From Pteria penguin (Eukaryota > Mollusca > Bivalvia > Pterioida > Pteriidae): 64,000 nt of DNA. The stretch's first letter is position 1, and each line of letters opens with the position of its first letter. The notes under the pieces are model-generated. The model was not told the origin of the DNA, ran no database searches, and saw only the letters and a list, made by a program, of their open reading frames with translations. The DNA lies in assembly GCA_035048485.1 (NCBI GenBank), contig CM068590.1:8421329-8485328 (forward strand). Direction: 5' to 3'. The position numbers and the translations under genes were made by a program. Below, in pieces: positions 1-11,953 of this stretch.

Positions 1-1
1 C

Positions 2-1168
2 GAAACAGAAAAGGATCCGTCACTTCAACAGCTTAAACAAACAGTTATACAAGGTTGGCCTGAACATAAATCGGAATGCAGCAATGCTGTCAAACCGTAC
101 TGGAATTTCAGGGATGAAATCGGATACTACAAGGGCTACCTAACGAAAAATAAAAGATTGATCGTGCCGAATGCACCGCAAAAGGACATGCTAAGTCAAT
201 TACATAGTTCTCACATGGGAATAGAGAAAACCAAGCGCAGAGCGAGAGACTTACTATTTTGGCCTGGCATGAATAGAGAAATTTCGGAGTTGGTTCTTAA
301 TTGCAATGTATGCAATCGTTTCCGAAATTCACAGCAGAAGGAACCGTTACTTCAACATGACTTTCCAGAGAGGCCATGGCAAAAGGTTGGAACTGATCTT
401 TTCGAACTTGACCGTGAAAATTATCTGATTATTGTGGATTATTTTTCAAAATTCTTTGAAGTTTGTAAGCCGAAAACAACGTCGAGTATGCACGTAATAA
501 AGAAAATCAAAGAAACATTTGCTAGATACGGGATACCGGAAGAAGTTGTTAGTGACAACGGACCGCAATATGCGAGCACCGACTTTAAGAAATTTGCGAA
601 ATCCTACAATTTCAAACATGTAACAAGTTCACCGCGCTATCCTCAGTCAAATGGTATGGTGGAAAGAACAATCCAAACAATCAAAAACATTCTAAAGAAA
701 TCAAAAGCTGATTGCCAAGATCCATATTTAGCTTTATTAGAGTTAAGAAACACGCCGATAGATGACCAAGATTCACCAGCACAATTGATGTTTGGACGTA
801 GAACTAAAACCCTAATTCCTATAAACCCGCAACAGTTGAAACCGCAAAAGGTAAACAATAAAATCATTATGAGAAAATTCCGTCAAAAAGCCGAAAAACA
901 AAAATACTATCACGACAGAAACGCAAAGCCATTGAAAGATCTTGAACCAGGAGACAATGTCAGAGTTAAAACTGGAAATGAACGAGAATGGACAAAAGGA
1001 ACAATTGTTTCAAAATCCGCTGAGCCTAGATCTTACATCGTGAAAGTAAACAACAAAACATTGCGTAGAAATCGTAGACATATCATGAAAACTCAAAGTG
1101 AAAAACATACGGAAATAGATCATGACGAACTAAATGATGTGTTACCCGATCCAAACAAAATCAAATAA
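2..1168 (+). CDS. Ty3/gypsy-type pol, C-terminal part with complete integrase
   Basis: The reading frame is already open at base 2 and runs to a TAA at 1166-1168, so the window cuts into the element. Integrase inserts the element's DNA copy into the chromosome. The order seen is: a short upstream linker; an HHCC zinc finger (LHSSHMGIEKT, then CNVC); the DDE core with first Asp in VGTDLFEL, second Asp in VVSDNGPQYAS and Glu in QSNGMVERTIQ; then a basic C-terminal region with a DNA-binding-like segment (LEPGDNVRVKTGNEREW). No stop or frameshift breaks these 388 codons, which suggests a young copy. Protease, RT and RNase H would lie upstream of the window. HHCC plus DDE with this spacing is typical of Metaviridae-type integrases. 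The assignment to gypsy rather than another integrase-bearing element rests on overall pattern. Confidence 0.9.
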   Translation, partial: ETEKDPSLQQLKQTVIQGWPEHKSECSNAVKPYWNFRDEIGYYKGYLTKNKRLIVPNAPQKDMLSQLHSSHMGIEKTKRRARDLLFWPGMNREISELVLNCNVCNRFRNSQQKEPLLQHDFPERPWQKVGTDLFELDRENYLIIVDYFSKFFEVCKPKTTSSMHVIKKIKETFARYGIPEEVVSDNGPQYASTDFKKFAKSYNFKHVTSSPRYPQSNGMVERTIQTIKNILKKSKADCQDPYLALLELRNTPIDDQDSPAQLMFGRRTKTLIPINPQQLKPQKVNNKIIMRKFRQKAEKQKYYHDRNAKPLKDLEPGDNVRVKTGNEREWTKGTIVSKSAEPRSYIVKVNNKTLRRNRRHIMKTQSEKHTEIDHDELNDVLPDPNKIK

Positions 1169-1720
1169 ACAATAGTCGCGAACAAGGAAAATCAAGATAC
1201 GGTCGAACAATTAAACATACTAAACGATTGATTGAAGATATGTAAGAACTTATTGTAAAGATAAGTTCCAACGATGAGTCATGTGCTAGAAACCTCTGAC
1301 TCTCATGTATATAAGTTTGATTTAGATTTAGATTTATTTTTGTAGTTTTATATTCTAAAATAGGAATGCTTCAGAATTCAGACATTCTTTAATAAACTGA
1401 AAATTAATTTTGTTTGGTCTTGGGAAGGAGATATCATGATATTTAATTGGACATTCATCTTAATTACCGTCTGCAGAGAGCGACTCCGTGTTATCATCAC
1501 CTCTGTTAACCTCGGCTGAACTTCATCACCAATTAATCACATTTGATATTTACCAGAACCTTTACATTGTTGTTATATTGTATGCTTTTGTTAAATAAAG
1601 GGCATTCCAGCCAAGTAGCTTGTTCTGTTCGTATTAAAAAGGTTACCCATTTGACTTCTCCTTATATAGATATATATGGGATTTACACGATTTGACTCTT
1701 TCTACTGGGTAGATGTGACG
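1169..1720 (+). other. 3' flank of the gypsy element, putative polypurine tract and LTR
   Basis: This is non-coding sequence after the pol stop. A purine run at about 1421-1431 (TGGGAAGGAGA) could be the polypurine tract. AATAAA-type signals occur near 1390 and 1592, and a TATATAA stretch near 1305. No repeated LTR pair can be seen because the 5' end of the element is outside the window, so the boundaries are guesses. Confidence 0.3.
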
Positions 1721-3794
1721 GGTGTTGCTAGCAAGCAGGAAATGCTCACTCTCCCCGGGCACCTGATTCGTATAACCAGAGGATTATCTTCATCAAGCAA
1801 TTGACAAAAGTGAAATTGGAATTAATAAGATTTGGTATATATTTACTGTGATTGTATCTTAAAACATAGAGCACCTGAAATTCGTTGGATGAATTGTGCG
1901 CGTGTGTTGTATATGTGATTTGATATGGAGTGTTCCACACGTGGATATAATCGTTATGTAAGCTTTTGTTCCCTTAATGACAGCGATGAATATGTTTTTC
2001 AAGCCACGACAGACACATGAAGGTTTACGGAGTGCAGGAATTGTTTTAACAATTTTGTGAAGAAAAACAATATGTTTCGCACATACACAAAGTCAGTATA
2101 TTATGTGTCCAGTGTGTAACTGTCGGATCAAAACCGTATAATATACAAATACAACGGTGCTGTGTGCGATATTAAAGAATTTACATGTATATTCGATATA
2201 TTGTGCTCAAACGGATAGGATTTATACAGTGAATTACCGCCATGTGAAGTTCCATGATACTGTTTCGAGCTCAAGACTACGATGTACTCTTGTGACTAAG
2301 AAATACATTTTTTGTGGACAGTGCTTTACTTGTTTCAAGAAACCTCGTACATGTTGTACCCGGAATGGTAAGATTATCAGAAGGAGGATAGAGTTATTTC
2401 TGGTGCCCTTTATGTGGACATCGGATACGCGCGATTTGAATTGTGAGCTTCGTGACCAAACGCTGAATATTTGTGTTTTTATCACAGGTATTCGAACACC
2501 TGTGATTTTTATAAGCTTTATTGTTCCCTGAACAGTGCATATCCGTATAGTGATACGTTTAAAGTGTTTATCACGTGAGCAGTGGTTTGTGTAATTTGTG
2601 CCGTGAACAGTGACCTGGATTGGAAAATTGAGTACTCCCATAGTGCTGATGAATACGTGAATTGTGTATTTCTTTTTTTTTAAACCATGCACCGTGAGCA
2701 GATATAGTGTGCATGGATAACAGACAGTTTGTTAATAGTCGATGTGAAGTGAAATTTTATACATTGGTACATTCAGGACTTATATATAGGAATTATATTC
2801 GTTGTGTAAGATGCGGCCACAAATATGCGAAAAAGTTCTCAAATTTGCGAATCTCACAAGGGAAGTGCGGTGAAGTTAGTGAATATCATTTGTGCTTAAT
2901 AAGTGTTTTCGTTGGAAAATTACCCTGAATAAAATGTGATGAACAGAGTAGGTTTCATGATCATGGATTGTCAATGCAAGTAGTGAAATTGTACAGTTCA
3001 ACAGATCAAGCATAGAAATTCAGCAAATCTTGATAGTAGCCGACGGTTCGAAGAGTAATGAATGAAAAAAAAAGAGTTATAGTGAAAACGGCTCAAGAAC
3101 AACCCCCCCCCCCAAAAAAAACGGTCCAAACGCCCAAAATAAAAAATGACCCACACTAAAACGGCCCCTTTTTACCAAAACGGCCCAACTTTGCAATATC
3201 TTGATATTGGACATCGAATTAGATTTCAAATTAGAATATTTTTACCTAACGTTTAAATTATACTTGATGCAGATAGTAAGAGGACGAATAATTTGACATA
3301 TTAATAAATTGCCTTTAGCATACAATTATTCCTATTTTGGTGTGGGCCACTTTAATTTTGGGCCGTTTGACTCATTATACACCAATCCGGAAGAAAGGTC
3401 ATAATTCTGCCCTCTGTAGCGATAGGAGATGACAGATATACGTCTTTTATGTTCAAGAGAATAAAGCATGTCAAGAGCAGTGTAACTTTTAAAACAGTTG
3501 AATCTATGGTTTTCATCATGATCAAGGGCAAGATACCATGAGATATTTTATCAAAGATAAAATTCATTTCACTATTACTTAAGAATTGTACAATACAAAG
3601 TGAAATGTGAAACTTCTTGTTTCCTTGAATTTGTTATCAACTTATTTTAACTTCAATTTAATCTTTTGCTACTTGGCCAGTTACTGAAACCCCGGCTATC
3701 AGTACTGTAAGTACTTTGATTATCTCATTGGATCTCGTTTTGTTTCATTCATTTAACCTAGAATTAACAAATATCGAAATATCGACAGAATTAA
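1721..3794. other. Non-coding stretch, no gene recognised
   Basis: Open frames of 70-150 codons overlap on opposite strands and resemble no family. The stretch holds a small hairpin at about 2480-2506 (9-11 bp stem), a tract of C followed by A near 3103-3120, and GTGAACAGTG-type words at 2530-2710 that may be an old repeat. Confidence 0.5.
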
Positions 3795-4165
3795 CTACAT
3801 GTACATCCTCGAGGCTAAACATCACGAGCCTCTCATAAATTACATCAGATACTGTATTCCAATGCTGTGTGTATGCTCCTGCAGACGAATTAAATACAAT
3901 GTATATACACGCAGCGTGTACAACTTGTTATCTGCCCTTACCGCCTGTGCTATAAATACATGTAACACTAGCTGGAGAGGGAATAGCCTCTGCAGAATGG
4001 CGGTAGTCACTTGTCTCTTCGCGCAGTGATAGCAAGCAAGAGCAGGTAACTTCAATCTATTCTTAAATAAAGTTGATGTGTATATATCACATGGTCTTCC
4101 CATATTTGGAAAAATTCCCACGACGGCATAGGAAATGGCAGCCGAGAAAGTTTTAAAATCGCCTA
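3795..4165 (+). repeat. Dispersed repeat, copy 1 (inverted partner at 46610-46990)
   Basis: About 370 bp here reappears in opposite orientation at 46610-46990 with many substitutions and small indels. Shared landmarks include GCTAAACATCACGAGCCTCT, the CTCTTCGCGCAGTGATAGCA region and GAAAGTTTTAAAATCGCC. No coding potential was seen. The divergence suggests an old interspersed element. Confidence 0.75.
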
Positions 4166-4259
4166 CAAAATTTAATGTCATATATGTATATGGCAGAATG
4201 GTGCTGAATTTATTCATGTATGCAAATCTTATGCGCCTCACGTGACTTGATGTCATGGC

Positions 4260-6400
4260 CTAAGTTGGTACTGTGCGAATTACAATATGGCACCTATGCT
4301 TCTCAAAACTGTCCAATTTTTTACCCAGAAGTGAGGGGACATAATTCCGTTATATTTCATTTAAAATGATGTAATCTGGAAGTTCTTATCTTGAACTCTC
4401 CGAAACGGACCGGACATACATGTATATATGGCTCGTAATATTTCCTAAGGCATTTAAGATGCAAAGTTGGTGTTTTTTCGACTTTTGCAGTTTCTATACT
4501 TGGAGTGGATGGACAGTATCGCTTCAGAATTTCATCCTAAAAGTGACGGTTCTTAAATTTGTCAAATTTTGCTCAAAATTTGATGTTATTTGATCTTCAA
4601 CACAAAACAGTGAGTATTATGGATTTTGGTTGGTTTCCCATTCAAGTCTATGGTAGACATGGTGAATATATTGCTTCCAAAAAGGCCGCCATGCAAATTA
4701 CGAAAATGAGCGCTATTTTGCCATTTTCGAAGTCGGACATCCGGGTATTTCATAATGCGGAGCATTCGAAAAATTTGAGGTAAAGCATTGGACTTTATCA
4801 GTGAGAGAAATGCGTATTCCGGGAGGAATTTTGGTAAAAAGGAATAATTAAAATATTTTGCCATTTAAAACAAATAAATTTTGAATACATGATTTACATA
4901 TTTCCGATCGTATTTTATTATGAAATCCCTTTAGAATTGACACAGAAGAGCTTAAAGTTGTAATAACGCAAACGATAAACCCCGCGTTTTACCCAAGTGT
5001 CATGGCATGACTCCTCGAGTGTCTACGTAGACAAATAAAGACAGTGACGTCACACCGACTTCGAGAATAGCATGGTTTAAGACAGAATTTTAGATTGGAT
5101 GCATGAAAAATAAATTAAGTAGAACTCACATGTGAAGTTTTTATTTCAAATCAACCGATAAAAGGCGATTGTGGTTCACAATCTGCTTGCGTCATTATGG
5201 CGAATGGCAAGGCGTTGAAGCCCTAACACACGTTCACATACAATAAACGACCAAATAATATGCAATGTGTTAGGACAGAGACTACTTTCAGAAAAGTGGT
5301 CTATATGTCTGGTTAGGCCGATATACCGAAGCTGATACCCCGAGTATCAGTGTTAGTAGCGTAGACAAAAACTGAAACAAAGTAAGCATAAGGCTTCCAT
5401 ATTTCACATATGCAATGGTAACAACTCTTCCATTTCTATCATTGTAAAAAAAAAATGGCGACGGTGTTGCGATTGATTTCACTTGTATAGCTTTTGTGAT
5501 AAGACCTTTGACATTTGTCATACTGTAAAAAACTATTTAAGTGGTCAACAACTACGGTAAGAAATTTCGTATTTCCCAAGTGTGTTCCTAATGAGAAGAC
5601 GTTTCTGTCCATACTAAACTTTTTGACCTCCATTCATCTTCTCCAAACATGACCTTCACTATGAATTTGTCCCACTTCTCAATAACTCAACACCTGCCCG
5701 TGACTGGTCAACTACTAGGGTCAAGGCTTTCATATTTCAATAGAGTTTTCCTAATGGGTAGACCTTCCTGTTTGTGCTGTCACCTTGAATAGCTAGAGCT
5801 TTACTATTTCACTTATGTATTTCTTATGTTTATACCTTTCTGTCTGTACCAACATTTTTGAACCTGCAATCTAGACCTTGAATGTGGTTCACAGCTTTTC
5901 ACTGCGGGCCTAATATACAGGTGGGAAATGAAACATTTCAGCATGAATGACGTAAGAACAATACAATGTAAAGATGCTGGATAAATCCAATGTTATTATG
6001 ATGTCATAATCAATACCACTTATAACCCTCGACTTCCTCAGAAATTCTTTACTATACATCTTCCTTTCTGACAAAGCCCCACCAGAGAACTATGTTGCCC
6101 TCTGACAATTTTCATTCACATTTTGATACTATATGATATATGGCTGTCAGTGCCTAAGCTTTCATCTTTATTCTGTTCCAAAAAATATCGGAATTCAACA
6201 AAAGTGATGAACACAACTGCTCATTTTCTGTTACTTTTGACAGCTTTAAACAAAATTTAGCTCGATGCCTTTGTGGCTCTTCAAGCCTTTGATATTATTG
6301 TTTTGACTGTATGGTTTTGTTATAATATTTCATATTATTATATTTAGATTGAAAATTTGTTTGACTTTACGGTGCAAAAGTTCTGTTTTGATCAGAGTCA
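4260..6400. other. Intergenic stretch with old repeats, no gene recognised
   Basis: Only short frames without family resemblance are present. A segment at 5165-5280 (CTGCTTGCGTCATTATGGCG) resembles 47365-47460 in direct orientation. The phrase GTCACACCGA at 5048 recurs near 17283. Confidence 0.5.
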
Positions 6401-6404
6401 AAGC

Positions 6405-6770
6405 GAAGGGGGAGTTGTGACGTACATTGTATTTGTGACGCATATTATATTTTCTTATCCTTTTGTCTACTAATCAAATCATGATGTATGACTGTAAAAT
6501 ACATATTTTAAAACGTTGTACGTGACGTACACTGTATTTGTGACGTATAGTTATTTTTATGTATTATTTTTGTTATTATAAACCCCCAAAGCCTTGTTTT
6601 ATGTATTTCTATGTATTTGTATTTACCTATTTATGTTGATGAATTTGGCGGCAATATTATCTAGGTCAGAGTGGGAGAACCGCTATATTTAGCACTGTGA
6701 CCTATTTAGACTGGCTGCTCGCATACAGGTGCCCGTTAATTGCCTTCTCATCGTGAGCAGCGATACCACA
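6405..6770 (+). repeat. Possible solo LTR or 3' LTR remnant
   Basis: A polypurine run (AAGCGAAGGGGGAG) is followed at once by TTGTGACGTACATTG, the arrangement expected at the start of a 3' LTR. The phrase GTGACGTACA..GTATTTGTGACG occurs twice (6417 and 6530). A possible end is the ATACCACA near 6763-6770. No internal coding region precedes it. Confidence 0.35.
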
Positions 6771-6791
6771 TTTTCATTAGTTCTAGTTGTG

Positions 6792-7125
6792 TGCCGGTGT
6801 AAGATAGAATTTGGAACCCCCCCCCCCCATTGAATATTGACCCCGGGTCCATATTCAATGGATTTTTCGTTGAATTATGACCCGCCTTGGCCGTTGAATT
6901 TTGATCACGCTGTTGAATTTTGACACCAATTTGAGTCAAAATTCCACGGATAAAAAATCCGCCGACAGGTCCAAATTCCACGTTGTATCATGACCCCGGG
7001 TCATAATTTAACATTGAATAATGACCTGGGTCATTATTCAACGTGGAATATTGACCTGGGTCATAATTCAACGTGGAATATTGACCCGGGTCATAATTCA
7101 ACGTGAAATCATGACCCTACCTACC
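6792..7125 (+). repeat. Palindromic-word element A, copy 1 (TGACCCGGGTCA / TTCAACGTTGAA)
   Basis: The interior alternates two self-complementary words, TGACCCGGGTCA and TTCAACGTTGAA, and degenerate versions of them, at roughly 30-bp spacing. The left end GCCGGTGTAAGATAGAATTT matches, inverted, the right end of the copy at 28795-28991. The right end contains GGGTCAT near 7110. No ORF is supported. Adjacent words can pair within and between units, so any transcript would fold strongly. Confidence 0.7.
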
Positions 7126-7224
7126 TGCCCTTTAAAAGATGTCATTGTGTACTTAAACCGACATAAAGACGCATATATTTGATCAAAGACAAGTAGGTTA
7201 AGAGTTCAGATATTGCGAAGTATA

Positions 7225-7330
7225 TTAACATAGATATGACTCGGGTCATAATTTAATATTGGATAATGACCCGGGTCATAATTCAACGTTGAATAATGAC
7301 CCGGGTCATAATTCAACGTTGAAATGTGAC
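7225..7330 (+). repeat. Palindromic-word element A, fragment
   Basis: Three further units of the TGACCCGGGTCATAATTCAA type lie about 100 bp beyond copy 1, without the GCCGGTGTA terminus. This is either a separated part of the same element or a partial copy. Confidence 0.6.
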
Positions 7331-8012
7331 TATTCCTATATGTAGATGTTAAAATTCAAGTACATGTACAAAAATAAAATTGGAACACCGTTTATTATAG
7401 AGAATGACACGAGAAATATATTTTACCGATTAATTGCGTAAAATTAAAGAAAGAAAAACAAATTAACATTTTAAAATGGCATCACAAGTGAAATATCATA
7501 GATATTGGTATTTTTTCTGGACGTATTTAAGAAATTTTGGCACAATAAAACAATTGCGACAATTGAAAGACAAAATCGATAGAGTTCATTCCTAATAAAC
7601 ATGAGGCCAAGAGGATATAAATCGTTCACTTCAGTACCGTAAGCAAATGTGCAAAATATGCCAATTAAGATAAAGAATACAAGAAAGAATTTTGTATTTT
7701 TTTTTTTTTACAATTTTTAGATAGTTCCGATGCATTTCGTAAATTGTCGTCGGCATCTGATTCTGCTTTTGTAAAGAAAAAAAAAGAGTTGCCAAGAACT
7801 GCCTATTCTGCAACCTATACTGTCCCCAACTCCTGGTTCCACCCCTGAAGCGAACTAACTGACATTAACAAACATGGTGGGGACTTTGGTTATTTGCTTT
7901 CTGTGAAGTGTCGTTGAACTCACTGCAGTGGTTTCAGACAGGAAGTAGACAAATAGAAAAGTTACATGACGGACGACGGATGGAGAGATCACAAAATCGA
8001 CTCGATCAGGTA
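7331..8012. other. Intergenic, no feature recognised
   Basis: AT-rich sequence with a T-run near 7690 and no supportable ORF, RNA gene or repeat. Confidence 0.5.
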
Positions 8013-8377
8013 CGAAAGCCTATTAAGCTCAGGTAAAAAATATATTTTTCGCGAAATAACGCGAAACTTTCGCGATATAACGCGAAACATTTGCGAAATA
8101 ACGCGAAACATGATGTAAGGGTCAAGGTAACAAGGTCATTTACCTAGGGTTTCATTAATAGTTATTATACCTCAATCTTAGTGTATCATGTATCATTCTT
8201 GCATGTCAATACAGTTCATGTAACATTGCCTTTGAGTAGTCCACATGATTGACCTAATATTCACTGTTACCTAATCACGTGATCAAGTAACAGTCAATGT
8301 TACTCAATCACGTGACTGAAACCGACAACCACTGTTGTAAATATCAGTTTGATACAGTTTTCGGTATAATAAAATAA

Positions 8378-8510
8378 ATATCATATGGCAGTTCGGGTAA
8401 CAGTGATATTGTCAACCCTTGAAACAGAATGTCACCCTCGGCTTGCGCCTCCGGTGACATTCGTTTCACGGGGTGACAATATCACTGTTACCCGAACTGC
8501 CATATGATAT
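8378..8510. repeat. 133-bp near-perfect palindrome
   Basis: The arm ATATCATATGGCAGTTCGGG continuing to the GATATTGTCAACCC region is mirrored by the right half, and an inner stem (GAAACAGAATGTCACC / GGTGACATTCGTTTC) leaves a short loop around CTTGCGCC. It lies in the 8154-8517 insertion of the larger inverted-repeat element. Confidence 0.9.
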
Positions 8511-8617
8511 CTATATAATAGCATACCAAATATGAGGCAAATTTCTCTAGTTATGCTGAATTTATGATCAATATTTATGTGGCGGACATATAGACAAAAA
8601 AACCTCTCTCCGATTAT

Positions 8618-9064
8618 TATACCCCTCCCCACCGCAAACGAAGTTTGGGGGGTATATAGGAATCACTCTGTCCGTCTGTCTGTCTGTCCGGTTAAGAAGT
8701 TTTCAAAAGTGAATTTCTCGGGAAGTTTAAATGCTATCTTGATCAAACTTGCACCAGTGATGTACTATGGGATGTTAAATTGGATGCATGCTAGCCTGCG
8801 GATGCTGTGCTAGACCTACATTTTCCGCTTGAGTGACCCGATTAAGAAGTTTGTGAAATGTCAATTTCTGACAAAGTACAAGTGCTTTCTCAACCAAACA
8901 TGCACCAGTGATGTATTCTGGGATGCTGAATTGGATGCATGCTGCAGATGCTGCATCTGACCTTAATTTTATGCTTCATTGACTCTGGATAAAAGCAGGG
9001 TTTAGGTCTGTGTAACTACATTGGTTGCCCCGGGGGTATTGATTTCGTTAGGACAGCTCTAGTT
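8618..9064 (+). mobile_element. Helentron-like non-autonomous element, family iv
   Basis: The 5' end TATACCCC forms a hairpin with GGGGGGTATA after the loop CGCAAACGAAG, followed by CTGTCCGTCTGTCTGTCTGTCC. The core repeats about every 145 bp (CACCAGTGATGTACT / CACCAGTGATGTATT). The 3' end has the subterminal inverted repeat GGGGGTAT, a small stem around TTAGGACA and the tail CTCTAGTT. The opposite arm of the host element reads GATTATTGATC, so the insertion went between two T residues without target duplication, as known for Helentron/Helitron2 elements. There is no ORF. Confidence 0.8.
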
Positions 9065-9841
9065 TGATCAAGGGAATAAAAAAGATCAAGATGTTTTGAA
9101 ATGTATACATTTTAAAAGGTTGCATTTCCATCGTATCTAACCACAGAACTTTTAGTTTAAAACATGCTGAACACATAAACTGTCTATTATGGCTAGTAAA
9201 ATGTATAGTAAACCAATTTGAAATATCCTCAATTATTTAGAGAGTTCTCTAATTAAATAGAGTGCTCTCAATATCACTTGAAGAGCTCTGAAATAGAATT
9301 AGAGTTGAAACGGAAATGTGACCTTTTAAAATGTATAAATTTTCACAACATTTTGATCGTTTATTCCCTTGATCAATAATCGGAGAGAGGTTTGTCCTGT
9401 CTATATATCCGCCACATAAATATTAATCATAAATTCAACATAACTATAGAATATTGCCTCATACTTGGTATGCTATCTTAGGTAAATGACTTTGTTACCT
9501 TGACCGTTACCTTAAGTTTCGCGTTATATTGCGAAAGTTACGCGTTATATCGCGAAAGTTTCGCGTTATATCGCGAAAAATATTTTTTACCTACGAAAAT
9601 GAGCTCAATAGGCCTTTGTAATCAAGAGAACTCTTAAACTGCCCGCTTTTTACGCTAAGGAATTCAGTAATTGCGCGCACTTTTTCAATTATATACTGCG
9701 CACTAATTTAATTTTTGCGCGCACTGATCCAATTATTGTGCACAAAATTACGATCTCAAACCGAGTCCGTGTTCTTGCACGCACAGATTGATTGTTCTCT
9801 ATACCTTGTGGTATCTGAATCTGAATAAATGCAGACACTAA

Positions 9842-10113
9842 TTAACAGAAACTCAAATATGTTTCAATTATTGCGCCCACAAAAAAAAATTCTGTTCGCA
9901 CTAATTTAACAATTATTACACGTTCGTATTCAATGAGTGCATATAAGAATTCAATTAGAGAGCTCTCTAATTTTAATTTTAATCTAATAGAGAAGTCTTT
10001 ATTTGAATTATTGTGCGCCATATTTGTGCCCAATAATTAAATAAGTACGTACAATAATTAATGCGCGCAACAAGTGAATTATTGCGTTCACTAGATATTT
10101 GAGTTTCTGTTAA
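9842..10113. mobile_element. Palindromic-word element B (ATTATTGCGCGCAC words)
   Basis: Terminal inverted repeats TTAACAGAAACTCAAATAT bound the element on both sides. The inside is made of variants of AATTATTGCGCGCAC and AGAGAGCTCTCTAA. A similar word field continues leftwards to about 9650. It has the same structural style as the elements at 6792, 24601 and 27373. Confidence 0.7.
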
Positions 10114-10660
10114 CTTTGTGTTCCATAAACAATGTCTATGTGGTGCCCAGTAGGCTATACTCAGATATTGTGCGTGAATTAATCAGTATCAGGGAACGTT
10201 ATCCATGTCATACAACCCGTTTACATCGTCGGGACAAGTTTCTATATACATGTACATGAATGCAAACTTTACACTCGGTTGTAAAAATAAAAATGCGAGT
10301 ATTTGCAGTGTGTCTGCATGTCTCTGCAAAAATTGTTAAGTTGTGGCATTTTAAGCGTAATTTGCTGATGAATTGACCGAGGAAGTCCCATAGCAACAAA
10401 ATCATTATCCGCCATCTTGGCTTTCTCGCTACTAGAAGTTACAGGTCACGGTCCACTAGTCCGAAGGTTCACTAGTCCGAAGGTCCACCAGTCCGACAGA
10501 CAATTAAACAAAACGCCCACGTTGGCCTATATGTGCTCACCTGATCATCATCATTCAGCACATATGCCATCATGTGTCAGCCAAATATGAGGGCATGAGA
10601 AGGGTCAAATACCACAAAAACAAATTGAATGATGCTGCAATTAACAGATAAAAGTTTTGA
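10114..10660. other. 3' flank of the minus-strand gene, no gene recognised
   Basis: It contains a short tandem of TCCACTAGTCCGAAGG-like units at 10451-10496. Otherwise nothing can be supported. Confidence 0.5.
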
Positions 10661-10662
10661 TC

Positions 10663-10668
10663 TTTATT
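10663..10668 (-). promoter_or_regulatory. Polyadenylation signal AATAAA for the terminal exon
   Basis: On the minus strand an AATAAA lies about 94 bases downstream of the stop codon at 10762. This supports a host gene whose transcript ends here. Confidence 0.55.
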
Positions 10669-10761
10669 GATAAAACAACAAACAACCAAATAAACGAATG
10701 GCTTTGGTATACCTATACCAATCTATAAAGTCTAGTTTTCTCGAAATCACAAAACATCAAA

Positions 10762-11097
10762 TTACATTCTCTCCTCCTCTTGCAGCAATTTGACATCCAA
10801 GTCTTCATAGTCACACAGTAGGTTGAAAATATTTGCATCGATTTCTTTGGCTATTTTTTCCAACTTCCCATCTACCTTGTAATGTTCTTTTGTGAATTGT
10901 TTCACATAAATTGACTCGTAGGAACATGTAGTGTTCTTTTGCAAGAACTCCTCGTCTTGGAAACTATTTACTAGAGCTGCATTAAGTATGGCGGTAGACA
11001 CATACTTCCAGTATCTTTTTGGGCAAATAGTTCTTGATTCCCAAGTATGGCGATTTTGTGAAATTTTCCGTACATTGCCTTTCGCATCTAACATCAA
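10762..11097 (-). pseudogene. Unidentified host gene, terminal exon, 3' segment
   Basis: It encodes 111 residues and a stop, starting LMLDAKGNVRKISQNRHTW and ending LLQEEERM. The segment TICPKRYWKYVSTAILNAAL is the most protein-like part. I do not recognise the family; the hydrophobic stretch before the acidic, Lys-rich tail vaguely recalls transposase C-termini, but there is no catalytic motif. Removing the Helentron-like insertion (11098-13429) joins this frame seamlessly to 13430-13504, giving one 411-nt open frame. The insertion therefore splits a coding exon between the Cys and Leu codons. This copy cannot give the normal product unless the 2.3 kb insert is removed from the RNA. A polyadenylation signal follows at 10663. 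Confidence 0.6.
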
Positions 11098-11715
11098 CCA
11101 GAAGTCTCTGTCGAGACTGAAGCTCTACTGGTTTCCTCTTATTATCTTTTAAAAGGGTGGGGCAGCAGCGGGGGAATGTGCCCCTCTTTCAAATCAAGGG
11201 GGGGTTATGTTCCGCCCCCTTTAATCTTTAAGATTTTTTATCATCAAGTAGTTAGAATATCAGTTAAAGTGTGGAAACAAAGCAGTAAAACGCTAGTTTT
11301 TCTTCTGGTAGCAAAAGGGGCATGTGTCCCATCCCCTCTTTTTTCAAAACAGGGGATGGGATGAAGTATTTTTGTAACACCCCCCCCCCTTTCGATATTT
11401 TCCAATGTCGGTTCAAGTGTAGAAACAAAGTATGCAAACACTAGTTTTCTTCCGACTAGCTTAATTTTTTTTGCTAGCCATATATACATTTATATATAAA
11501 TCATTATCCCATTTTTTTTCACTGCCCGTCAATGCTTTAGAGAAATGACTTCATACTATTTCAAGAGGAGTTTACGGCACTGTTATATGTTTAATAATGT
11601 CTTTTGTCTGTTTTCTTTTTTGCCAATATCTGGTTGTAAAAGTGTCGTAAAAATTTTTATCACATGGTGCTATATATATAGCTAATGATTGGCTATTAAA
11701 GCTCCATTTTTGTGG

Positions 11716-11953
11716 AGCTCGGGTAGCTCAGTCGGTTAGAGGGTCGGATGCATGACAGCTAGGTGATTCGGTACCATAGGTCGTGGGTTCGAGTACCAGA
11801 CGGGGAACGAATATAAGTGAAATATAGGGTGCCTTGTTAACTGTAGTGTCTTTGTGCTTTATATGTTTGTCTAATTTCTCTTTATTTTCTACAGGTATTT
11901 CTTCGGAGATCCAAGGTCCATAGTACTCCCAGGTGTTTCACTGATTCTATTTG

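Larger units (their letters stand above)
8013..9622. mobile_element. 1.6 kb inverted-repeat element (CGCGAAATAACGCG arms) with nested insertions
   Basis: The left arm (about 8013-8153 plus 8518-8617) is the reverse complement of the right arm (about 9365-9622). Both carry arrays of CGCGAAATAACGCGAAAC-type words, then AGGTCATTTACCTA, then AGCATACCAA, then ATTTATGTGGCGGA. The inner parts 9065-9121 and 9318-9378 also pair (GATCAAGGGAATAAA). The left arm is interrupted at 8154-8517 by a hairpin element and at 8618-9064 by a Helentron-like element. The right arm preserves the empty sites for both. No transposase is encoded, so this is a long non-autonomous foldback or MITE-like element. Confidence 0.8.

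Noticed and set aside
2157..2692. Overlapping frames of 124 (plus) and 152 (minus) codons
   Set aside because: Opposite-strand overlap, low-complexity composition and no recognisable motif; no splice or promoter context.
11716..11790. tRNA gene
   Set aside because: A and B boxes are present, but the acceptor stem and anticodon arm do not fold properly; it is a SINE head.
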